Of a stretch of 13,354 nt of DNA, positions 7,571-13,354 are shown in pieces. A program made the translations under genes and the position numbers. Source of the stretch: Bacillota bacterium (lineage in GTDB: Bacteria > Bacillota > Limnochordia > Darwinibacteriales > DTU012); contig JAAYLQ010000185.1 in the NCBI GenBank assembly GCA_012521805.1, positions 1 to 13,354 on the forward strand. The letters are read 5' to 3'. The notes beneath the pieces are model-generated. The model was given only the letters and a program-made list of their open reading frames with translations. It had not been told where the DNA came from and ran no database searches. Positions within the stretch are counted from its first letter, which is position 1, and every line of letters begins with the position of its first letter.

Positions 7571-8921
7571 CTTTAATTACTTGTTCAACTAACTCTGCTA
7601 ATACTCCTAGTTCAGATGCGGATTTAAATACAGTGTAGCGACTGCGGTAGTCTTTGCTGTACACTAAGCTGTTCAAAAGCAGCTGATCATCAACACCTAG
7701 TGCAGAGGCAGGCCAAGGATAACCTAGGTTCCGGTAGACTGCCAACATCTGGTCAGCCTTTGGGAGGAAAGCAAGCTTTCTCCGGATCTGCTCATGATTT
7801 TCAGCTAAAATTTGGATGCGGCGTTCCGTTTCAGCCCAGCTGATACCAATTTGATCATTATCACGAACAATTGCGGAACCGATCTTTTCACCATATCCAT
7901 CAAGGACCAGCTGAACGCAGGCTGCTCGATCTAGGTAGGCCTGCTCAGCTCGTTCAATCTGGATCCGACCTGGATCTAACTGAAGGTAGCGCTCAAAAAA
8001 CTGGAGACAGTAAATAGTAGCTGCTCCAACAGCTAATCCATGTTGGGGAGGTTTTAAACCAGCTTGTAGTTTCATCATTTCCCAATAATGGGCCATATTG
8101 TGTTCGATGGAAGCTACAGGTCGGGTATACCCGAAGATCAGAATCGTTAATCCAGAAAGAATCAGACCCTCTATTAAAGCCCGCACCCCTTTAATTGACT
8201 GCTGTTTTATCTCCGCTGCATTGTTAATGCAGCGCTCAACAGCCTGAGTTACAAGGTCAAAGCACAGCGGGCAAACCTTTTCCCCGACAACCATATCCCC
8301 CAGCAGCCAATCCGCACGAGAAATGTATTTTCCCATCACATCGCCAAATCCGGCCAGGAGCATATGGTATGGTGCTCTGCTCATAATATCGAGATCGCAG
8401 ATCAAAACCTGCGGATATCCAGCTGGTTTACTGACCTTGTGATTGCCCAGGGTGAGCGGCGCGGTAACCGAGGTATAGCCGTCCATCGAGGGCGCAGTAC
8501 CGACCACCACAAATGGGCGGCTGCTGACATGAGCAGCATAGCGGGTCAGATCGGTAATCACACCAGAACCAACTGCTAACAAGAAGTCAGTATCGTTAGT
8601 AAGGGTAAGCGTAATCTCACCCAAAGCTGTTTCGTTCGGAATCAAACGCTCCTCCCGTTCCAGCAGACATAAATTAACCTGATATCCAGATTGTTCTAAA
8701 ACTGCAACTACAGCTGCACCTGCCGCTTCATAAATAATATTATCCGTGACAACTACAACACTACTGCCCAATTTTCTCGGTTCTAGATAGTCAGGTATGT
8801 TCTTGATTAAATCTTGACCGATGTAAATGTCGATATCGGGATAGGTATGCTGTATGCCACAGGAGCAGTTAAGCTGAGGTAAAACTAACTTATCTCCTTC
8901 ATAACTAATATCAACCTGCAT
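7557..8921 (-). CDS. egsA: sn-glycerol-1-phosphate dehydrogenase (AraM/EgsA family)
   Basis: A 454-residue member of the iron-type alcohol dehydrogenase/dehydroquinate synthase fold. It should reduce dihydroxyacetone phosphate to sn-glycerol 1-phosphate with NAD(P)H and a bound metal. Family marks are the nucleotide-binding GSGVITDLTRY (118-128), TAPSMDGYTS (142-151), and probable metal ligands D194 in GFGDVMGK, H274 in EHNMAHYWEM and H294 in QHGLAVG. The ATG at 8919-8921 was chosen because AGGGAGG lies 7 bases upstream; a longer frame to 8993 has no such site. It is some 60 residues longer than Bacillus AraM and has extra cysteines (CSCGIQH near 19-25, CPLC at 217-220). In Bacillus the product feeds heptaprenylglyceryl phosphate synthesis; no PcrB partner is present here, so the pathway is open. 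Confidence 0.9.
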   Translation of the reverse strand: MQVDISYEGDKLVLPQLNCSCGIQHTYPDIDIYIGQDLIKNIPDYLEPRKLGSSVVVVTDNIIYEAAGAAVVAVLEQSGYQVNLCLLEREERLIPNETALGEITLTLTNDTDFLLAVGSGVITDLTRYAAHVSSRPFVVVGTAPSMDGYTSVTAPLTLGNHKVSKPAGYPQVLICDLDIMSRAPYHMLLAGFGDVMGKYISRADWLLGDMVVGEKVCPLCFDLVTQAVERCINNAAEIKQQSIKGVRALIEGLILSGLTILIFGYTRPVASIEHNMAHYWEMMKLQAGLKPPQHGLAVGAATIYCLQFFERYLQLDPGRIQIERAEQAYLDRAACVQLVLDGYGEKIGSAIVRDNDQIGISWAETERRIQILAENHEQIRRKLAFLPKADQMLAVYRNLGYPWPASALGVDDQLLLNSLVYSKDYRSRYTVFKSASELGVLAELVEQVIKDLSN

Positions 8922-8928
8922 CAAGGAT

Positions 8929-8935
8929 CCTCCCT
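8929..8935 (-). promoter_or_regulatory. Ribosome binding site fixing the dehydrogenase start
   Basis: AGGGAGG, 7 bases before the ATG at 8919-8921. This supports the shorter reading frame over the extension that begins at 8993. Confidence 0.8.
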
Positions 8936-8963
8936 GATAATTTTTGGTCAAATTTGCGATACT
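8934..8963 (+). promoter_or_regulatory. Weak candidate promoter for the cysteine-rich protein gene
   Basis: CTGATA (8934-8939), an 18-base spacer and GATACT (8958-8963) preceded by TGC. Each hexamer matches 4 of 6 consensus bases. A start near 8970 would exclude the TTG at 8944 and fit a downstream ATT or ATC start. Confidence 0.25.
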
Positions 8964-9198
8964 AAAACAAAACAGTAATAAGGGGGAAATCAAAATTAAC
9001 GATCAAGTAATTACTGAATCAAATCAACCATTACCAGAAAAAACTGCTGATAATACCTGTTCTGCCTGCAGCGGTACCCTCTATGTAGAATGCAGCTGCA
9101 CCGAAGGCTATGGAACAGATCATGCGTATGCTGATTGTCCCTACTGCAGCGGAACAGGTACCACCTTATGCCCAGTCTGCAATGCTGACCAAATCTAA
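8944..9198 (+). CDS. Small cysteine-rich protein with DnaJ-like zinc-knuckle motifs
   Basis: The only convincing plus-strand gene. The frame has two cysteine modules: CSACSGT with a following CSC, and CPYCSGTGTT followed by CPVC, eight cysteines in all. The spacing resembles the CxxCxGxG zinc centre of DnaJ, so a small zinc-binding or chaperone-like scaffold is likely; I do not recognise a named family. The start is uncertain. The TTG at 8944 is the only standard start but has no ribosome binding site. AGGGGG at 8981-8986 is ideally placed for an in-frame ATT at 8995, which would give a 67-residue protein with cysteines at 22, 25, 33, 35, 48, 51, 59 and 62. It is divergent from the dehydrogenase gene and converges on the CofE-like gene, with only 5 bases between the stop codons. 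Confidence 0.75.
   Translation: MVKFAILKQNSNKGEIKINDQVITESNQPLPEKTADNTCSACSGTLYVECSCTEGYGTDHAYADCPYCSGTGTTLCPVCNADQI
8981..8986 (+). promoter_or_regulatory. Ribosome binding site pointing to a non-standard start
   Basis: AGGGGG lies inside the cysteine-rich frame, 8 bases before an in-frame ATT (8995-8997). No ATG, GTG or TTG follows at a usable distance in any frame. Confidence 0.45.
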
Positions 9199-9203
9199 CA
9201 GCA

Positions 9204-10403
9204 TCAGCCCTGGTCCTTCTCGGGGCTGAGGAAGCCCTTGACTAATACTAGAGGTGTACCGGCATCAGCGGATCCGCTGACCAAATCTGCCAGGCTGGCG
9301 ATAACATCTGCTAGGCGCCTTGGTGTAGTTCCTTCTGTTGTATTGTCTGTTTGCTGATACCCTTTCTCCATCAGCTCCTTCAGCTCAGCCTCGATTTGGG
9401 CGGAAGTTTTGCCTGCTTCGTAGCCTAAGTCTGCTATGTATTTATATTTGATCCCTTCCCGCATAACGCCGTCAAAACCGGATGTAGCGCCAAACACCGG
9501 CAGTGGATCCGCCAGCTCGTAAATTCCGGTACTGGGATCTTTATAAGCACCATCACCGTAGACAATCACTTCCACCTGTTTATTTGCTGCTTCACTCACT
9601 TTCGATTGAACCGCAGCACAAAACTCGGTGCTGGAATGAGGTGCTAGTTTTAATTTATCCCCTGCGGACATATTGCTGCCCAATAAGCCCCACTCTGACC
9701 ACGCTTCCTGATTTCTGTCAGAGCAGAGGTCTGCTAAAGTAACTAAATTGCTGACAACCCGGCTCAAAGCTGCTCGGGTCTGCTCCCGTCCATGTACATC
9801 TGCAACGATCACACCATCTAAGCTATATGCTGCAATTGCGGTCGGATCATTGGCAAGGATAATCTCTGCAGCCGTACCTTCAGACTCAATAGTTTCCCGA
9901 TAAAGCTGAATATAATCAACCTTAGTGACCGGATGGAGCAGAGAACGTCCGTCAAGCTCAGCTTCTGTAATTACATCATAGTGGGATTTACCTAATTCAG
10001 CCGCTACATCCTCTGGCAGAGCCTGGTTACCAACCTCATCTGTTGGCCACGAAAGCTGCACAACAACTTTACCCTCCGGCACAGCCCGGGCGATCGCCTT
10101 AAGAATTAAAGCAAACCGGTTGCGGCTGAGGATCGGAAATACTACTCCCACTGAGCTTGAGGGCTGAAGTTGTAGTTTTTGGGTAATCTCGCATGCAATC
10201 TGATCCAGAGTCACAAAGTTGTTTTGAGCACGGGCGACAACTGATTCTGTAATACAAACCACGTCGCCGTCATCCACTAAGCCGTCATCGGCACACCGCT
10301 TGATACAGGCAACAATCTCTGAGACTAAATCCATGCCGGGCACTATTACACCCATTTTGATACCAAAGGCAGCAGGTCCGATATATTCTGGGAGTTTAGC
10401 CAT
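9204..10403 (-). CDS. cofE: CofE-like coenzyme F420-0:L-glutamate ligase family protein
   Basis: A 399-residue soluble protein of the F420 ligase domain family (PF01996 type). Characterised members add L-glutamate to F420-0 with GTP and divalent metal. The N-terminal DGDVVCITESVVARAQ (45-60) matches the strongly conserved CofE start region; a central VIVADVHGREQTRAALSR stretch and a later VIVYGDGAYKDPSTGIYELADP stretch are acidic and could serve metal or nucleotide binding. It is well above the roughly 250 residues of archaeal CofE, with a longer C-terminal part. The ATG at 10401-10403 was chosen because GGAGG lies 7 bases upstream; the frame stays open to 10460 through an inverted repeat. 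No other F420 biosynthesis gene (cofC, cofD, cofG, cofH) is in the window, so it may ligate an amino acid to another substrate. Confidence 0.8.
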   Translation of the reverse strand: MAKLPEYIGPAAFGIKMGVIVPGMDLVSEIVACIKRCADDGLVDDGDVVCITESVVARAQNNFVTLDQIACEITQKLQLQPSSSVGVVFPILSRNRFALILKAIARAVPEGKVVVQLSWPTDEVGNQALPEDVAAELGKSHYDVITEAELDGRSLLHPVTKVDYIQLYRETIESEGTAAEIILANDPTAIAAYSLDGVIVADVHGREQTRAALSRVVSNLVTLADLCSDRNQEAWSEWGLLGSNMSAGDKLKLAPHSSTEFCAAVQSKVSEAANKQVEVIVYGDGAYKDPSTGIYELADPLPVFGATSGFDGVMREGIKYKYIADLGYEAGKTSAQIEAELKELMEKGYQQTDNTTEGTTPRRLADVIASLADLVSGSADAGTPLVLVKGFLSPEKDQG

Positions 10404-10410
10404 CAAAATA

Positions 10411-10415
10411 CCTCC
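10411..10415 (-). promoter_or_regulatory. Ribosome binding site of the CofE-like gene
   Basis: GGAGG, 7 bases before the ATG at 10401-10403. It partly overlaps a small CCATT/AATGG inverted repeat and lies 8 bases from the large inverted repeat, so RNA folding could affect its access. Confidence 0.8.
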
Positions 10416-10423
10416 ATTCGAAA

Positions 10424-10459
10424 TGGTTAAAACACACCAATACTGGTGTGTTTTAACCA
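10424..10459. terminator. Perfect 16-bp inverted repeat, probable bidirectional terminator or 5' leader hairpin
   Basis: TGGTTAAAACACACCA, a 4-base loop (ATAC on the plus strand), and its exact complement. The core CACACCA/TGGTGTG is flanked by AAAA and TTTT, so either RNA strand forms a stem followed by four U. It lies 18 bases after the stop of the 65-residue membrane protein gene and could end the importer operon. It is also 8 bases upstream of the CofE-like gene's ribosome binding site, which leaves no room for a promoter in between. It may therefore sit at the 5' end of that gene's own mRNA or act as an operator. Confidence 0.65.
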
Positions 10460-10465
10460 CAATCG

Positions 10466-10494
10466 CTTATCTGAGCTTCACTTTTTTTGCCCAA
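10466..10494 (-). promoter_or_regulatory. Weak candidate promoter for the CofE-like gene
   Basis: TTGGGC (10489-10494), a 17-base spacer and GATAAG (10466-10471) on the minus strand. The hexamers match 3 of 6 and 4 of 6 consensus bases. A start at about 10459 would place the inverted repeat at the extreme 5' end of the mRNA. Confidence 0.2.
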
Positions 10495-10675
10495 ATCGCA
10501 TATACATAATCACGCCAATTATGCCAACCACGAAACCTGCTAAAGACAGGGCATACGCTGCAAACGCCAGCCACACAATTGGCGGAATAATGTCAATGAC
10601 CGCACCGAAGATGATCAGCCATCCTAACACCAACATAACCCCGCCAACAACAATCCATCTAATATCTCGTCTCAT
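10478..10675 (-). CDS. Small two-helix membrane protein
   Basis: A 65-residue protein with a positively charged start (MRRDIRW), two hydrophobic helices (about 7-30 and 33-58) and a basic tail (RFGQKK). I recognise no family. Its ATG lies 3 bases after the OppF-type ATPase stop, so it is probably translated by coupling from the same mRNA; only a weak purine-rich site (AAGAGAAAAAG) precedes it. The basic residues at both ends suggest a helical hairpin with both ends in the cytoplasm. It might be an accessory subunit of the importer or merely the last gene of the operon. Confidence 0.75.
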   Translation of the reverse strand: MRRDIRWIVVGGVMLVLGWLIIFGAVIDIIPPIVWLAFAAYALSLAGFVVGIIGVIMYMRFGQKK

Positions 10676-10678
10676 AGC

Positions 10679-11707
10679 TTACTTTTTCTCTTCATAAAGC
10701 CAACACGATACCAGCTGTTCACCGTTGACCTGGAATTCTGGCGGTTCAAATTGATCACATTTACCTTTGATCATTTTAGAACAGCGAGGATGGAACCGAC
10801 AACCTTTCGGTGGATTCATCAAACTTGGAGGTTCCCCGGTTGGTACCTCTTTATAAGTTTTCAAGTTTTCTGCATCCGGGTCTGATGTTGCTTTAAATAA
10901 TGCTTGAGTGTATGGATGCAGTGGATTGTCCAACAAACTCTCGGTCGTAGATTTTTCTATAATCTTTGCACCATACATGGTAAATATGCGTTCCGAGAAA
11001 TATCTTACAGTGGACAAGTCATGAGTGATATAGATAATCGCTAAGTTATGCTTTTTCTGAAGTCTACGGAGCAGCTGCAGAATCTCAACCCGTACTGATG
11101 CGTCCAGCATGGACACTGGTTCGTCTGCCACCAGCATCTTTGGCTCTAAAATCATCGCTCTTGCAATTACCAATCTCTGCTGCTGTCCGCCACTGAGCAT
11201 ATGAGGAAACTTAGGCAGAAAGTCCTCAACTGGTGCCAGCTTAACCTCTTCTAACACAGCTTTGATCCGCTTATCCCGCTTAGCTTTATCTTTAACGCCG
11301 TTGATAATTAAAGGTTCTTCCAAAATCCGGCGCACAGTCATAAAGGGCGGTAGCGCTCCATAAGGATCCTGCTGAACATATCCTACATTAGCGCGATATG
11401 CCTTAAGGTCTTCCTTGGTAAACTCACTCATATCTTTGCCCTCAAAATACATAACACCTTTGGTAGGGCGGTGAAGACCAAGGATGGTTTTAGCAAGGGT
11501 ACTCTTTCCGCACCCGCTCTCCCCTACAATGGAAACAGTCTCACCCTGATATAATTCAAAACTGACACCATCTAAAGCCCGTACATCCCCTGCTTTGAAA
11601 AAGCCCATCCTTCTGATCTCAAACCAAGTATGCAGGTTTTCCACTTTGAGAACAGGAGTTTCCTGCTCTCCAGGGGTTTGCTGAAGTTCTACTGCCAAGT
11701 TAGGCAT
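10679..11707 (-). CDS. oppF: OppF/DppF-type ABC importer ATP-binding protein
   Basis: A 342-residue ATPase of the peptide/nickel/oligosaccharide importer family, acting at the inner face of the membrane. It shows Walker A GESGCGKST (62-70), Q-loop at about 112-113, signature LSGGQQQ (171-177), Walker B with D195-E196, and switch H229. The C-terminal oligopeptide-type domain has four cysteines (C303, C309, C317, C335); in related DppD proteins such a set holds an iron-sulfur cluster. The ATG overlaps the upstream oppD stop by 8 bases, and GAGGTG precedes it, indicating coupled translation. Substrate specificity is set by a binding protein outside the window; in several thermophiles and Clostridia, relatives import oligosaccharides instead of peptides. 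Confidence 0.95.
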   Translation of the reverse strand: MPNLAVELQQTPGEQETPVLKVENLHTWFEIRRMGFFKAGDVRALDGVSFELYQGETVSIVGESGCGKSTLAKTILGLHRPTKGVMYFEGKDMSEFTKEDLKAYRANVGYVQQDPYGALPPFMTVRRILEEPLIINGVKDKAKRDKRIKAVLEEVKLAPVEDFLPKFPHMLSGGQQQRLVIARAMILEPKMLVADEPVSMLDASVRVEILQLLRRLQKKHNLAIIYITHDLSTVRYFSERIFTMYGAKIIEKSTTESLLDNPLHPYTQALFKATSDPDAENLKTYKEVPTGEPPSLMNPPKGCRFHPRCSKMIKGKCDQFEPPEFQVNGEQLVSCWLYEEKK

Positions 11708-12686
11708 GCTTCTTCACCTCGCTCCCTTCGGTATACAACCAGCATTTAACCTGCTGACCATGCTCCAATTCAACTGCTTCTGGAGGTTGTGAGCATTTAG
11801 CAAAACGCTGGTCGCAGCGATCGGCAAATCTACATCCACTGGGCGGATTAATCAGTGATGGCGGCTGCCCAGGGATAAATACCAGTTCTTTATCTTCACG
11901 CAGGGTCGGTACACTGCTCATTAATTTGCGCGAGTAAGGATGTCTGGCATCTGTATAGAAATACTCAGCATGGCATTTCTCTACCATTTCACCAGCATAC
12001 ATCACAGCTACTTCATCCGCCAGTTCGCTGGCAGTACCGATATCGTGCGTAATCATAATAAAGGTTGTACCGAATTCTTTTTTAATTTTCTTTAACACAT
12101 TCATTAAGTTAGCTTGCGTTAATAAGTCCAAGGCCGAGGATGGCTCATCAAGAAGAACCAACTTTGGATTGGTTACTAGAGCCATGGCAATTGTTGCCCG
12201 CTGCCTCATTCCGCCACTTAATTCGAAAGGATAACGCCTCATAAAGTCTAAAGGCAAACCGACAATCTGAAATACTTCACATGCTCTTTTAACCGCTTCT
12301 TCCTTAGTCATATCCCGATTATGGATAAACAAAGGTTCGGTGATTTGATCCTCAATCCGCATAACCGGGTTTAATGAGTTCATTGCCGCCTGCGGCACCA
12401 TTGCAATCTTTTTCCAGCGAATCTCTTTCCGGAACTGTTCATCGCTGTACTTCATCAGGTCGACACCTTCAAAGAGTATTTCACCGCTGTATTCCATTAT
12501 ATTGCGGGGCAGCAGACGCAGAATTGCCTTAGTTAGAGAGGTCTTACCGCAGCCGGATTCTCCAACAATGGCTAAGGTTTTACCTTCTTCTAAAGTAAAG
12601 CTTACGTTGTCTACTGCTTGTACCGGACCTTTTTTAGTTTTGAAATAAAGCTTTAGATTATTTACTTCTAATAAAATCTTACCCAT
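11700..12686 (-). CDS. oppD: OppD/DppD-type ABC importer ATP-binding protein
   Basis: A 328-residue partner ATPase. Walker A GESGCGKTS is at 42-50, Q-loop Q99 in MVPQAAMNSLNP, signature LSGGMRQ (156-162), Walker B LVLLDE ending D180-E181, and switch H214. The C-terminal domain carries C285, C291, C298 and C315, again fitting an iron-sulfur or metal site. All catalytic residues are present. It begins 2 bases after the permease stop, with GAGGGGG in the end of that gene as ribosome binding site, and overlaps oppF by 8 bases. The OppD and OppF type subunits normally form a heterodimer under two permeases. Confidence 0.95.
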   Translation of the reverse strand: MGKILLEVNNLKLYFKTKKGPVQAVDNVSFTLEEGKTLAIVGESGCGKTSLTKAILRLLPRNIMEYSGEILFEGVDLMKYSDEQFRKEIRWKKIAMVPQAAMNSLNPVMRIEDQITEPLFIHNRDMTKEEAVKRACEVFQIVGLPLDFMRRYPFELSGGMRQRATIAMALVTNPKLVLLDEPSSALDLLTQANLMNVLKKIKKEFGTTFIMITHDIGTASELADEVAVMYAGEMVEKCHAEYFYTDARHPYSRKLMSSVPTLREDKELVFIPGQPPSLINPPSGCRFADRCDQRFAKCSQPPEAVELEHGQQVKCWLYTEGSEVKKHA

Positions 12687-12688
12687 GA

Positions 12689-13354
12689 TTATAACCCCCT
12701 CAGCCGTGGGTTAAAGATTCTGTCAAGTGCAAATCCAACCATTGCGAACCCTAAACCAGTAATTACTAACAGCACGGCGGGCTCTAATACCCAATAATAA
12801 TGACCAGTAAAGAGGGCACCCTGAGAATACGCGTCATTGAGCAGTTTACCCCATGTCGGGAGATAAGGGTCCCCTAAGCCCAAAACTGCCAAGGTAGCTT
12901 CTAAGAATACATAAGACGGAATTTGAGTTACAAATCCAGGAATTAAAACAGGAATTACCTTCGGAATTAAATACCGGAAAATAATCCTAAAGTTGCTGGC
13001 ACCATATGCACGGGCCGCATCGATATATCCGGATGCTTTTACCTGCAGGAACATAGATCTGTACGACAAGATACTAGAACCAAATATTCCCAGCAAAATG
13101 GTTACACCCAGCATTGTCCAGATACTGCGGGAATAAAACATTCCCACCATAATCAAGATGGGCAGCAGCGGCAAAATCATCACAATCTCGTTAATTCTGC
13201 GAATCGAGCTGTCCACTAGCCCACCAAACCAGACACCAAAGGCAGCTAACACCATAGTGGCCAGCGACGAACCTACTGCTGCTAACAGACCAAAGGCCAG
13301 CGCAACAGGAGCACCCCACAACAGGGCAACCATAATGTCTCTGCGGCGGTGATC
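12689..13354 (-). CDS. oppC: OppC/DppC-type ABC importer permease (5' end outside window)
   Basis: The C-terminal 221 residues of an importer permease; the reading frame is open through the right edge, so the ATG at 13331-13333 is internal. The visible start DHRRRDI corresponds to the conserved GTDxxGRD motif at the head of the core domain. At least four or five membrane segments follow, and the coupling-loop (EAA) motif is DAARAYGAS with a downstream LIP, at about fragment residues 112-124. The C-terminal FNPRLRG is typical of the family. The matching OppB-type permease and binding protein are expected beyond the right edge. Confidence 0.93.
   Translation of the reverse strand, partial: DHRRRDIMVALLWGAPVALAFGLLAAVGSSLATMVLAAFGVWFGGLVDSSIRRINEIVMILPLLPILIMVGMFYSRSIWTMLGVTILLGIFGSSILSYRSMFLQVKASGYIDAARAYGASNFRIIFRYLIPKVIPVLIPGFVTQIPSYVFLEATLAVLGLGDPYLPTWGKLLNDAYSQGALFTGHYYWVLEPAVLLVITGLGFAMVGFALDRIFNPRLRGL

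Noticed and set aside
8922..8993. N-terminal extension of the dehydrogenase reading frame
   Set aside because: The ATG at 8919-8921 has an ideal ribosome binding site, and the extension would overlap the divergent gene's control region.
9204..9229. TCAGCCC/GGGCTGA inverted repeat as a terminator for the convergent genes
   Set aside because: No T-run follows on either strand and it lies inside the coding end of the CofE-like gene.
10404..10460. N-terminal extension of the CofE-like reading frame
   Set aside because: It would translate the inverted repeat and has no good ribosome binding site; the ATG at 10403 has GGAGG 7 bases upstream.
1..13354. CRISPR arrays, tRNA/rRNA genes, insertion sequences or prophage signs
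   Set aside because: I saw no regularly spaced repeats, structured RNA signatures, transposase or integrase genes on either strand.

Overview
The window looks like chromosomal DNA of a Bacillota (Firmicutes) bacterium. The reasons are a moderate, slightly AT-leaning base composition, strong AGGAGG-type ribosome binding sites, tightly packed co-directional genes, TTG/GTG starts, and a HelD protein of the Bacillus-like type. I cannot name a genus. Almost everything is on the minus strand, so transcription runs from the right edge to the left. There are no tRNA, rRNA, CRISPR or insertion-sequence signatures, and no gene-free stretch over 300 bases.

Right block (10478-13354): the tail of an oligopeptide/oligosaccharide-type ABC importer operon. 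In transcription order it holds a DppC/OppC-like permease cut by the window edge, an OppD-type ATPase, an OppF-type ATPase (8-base overlap with oppD), and a 65-residue two-helix membrane protein only 3 bases downstream. A perfect 16-bp inverted repeat (10424-10459) follows the operon and lies just upstream of the next gene's ribosome binding site.

Middle block (7557-10403): two minus-strand metabolic genes, a CofE-family (coenzyme F420-0:L-glutamate ligase-like) protein and an sn-glycerol-1-phosphate dehydrogenase. Between them, on the opposite strand, is a small cysteine-rich zinc-knuckle protein gene whose start codon is unclear (possibly ATT). Both enzyme families are best known from archaea, but both also occur in Bacillota.

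Left block (1-7461): a four-gene operon with gaps of 10-15 bases. It encodes HelD (the ATPase that removes stalled RNA polymerase from DNA), an ABC exporter half with an extra N-terminal domain and zinc ribbon, a free-standing DUF1854 protein, and a second ABC exporter half of the same unusual architecture that runs off the left edge. A good promoter for this operon (TTAACA, 17 bases, TGG-TATAAT) overlaps the stop codon and terminator hairpin of the glycerol-1-phosphate dehydrogenase gene. The joining of an RNA polymerase recycling factor to a DUF1854-linked heterodimeric exporter is the most interesting feature of the window. A role in surviving a transcription-targeting toxin or antibiotic is a testable inference, not something the sequence proves.
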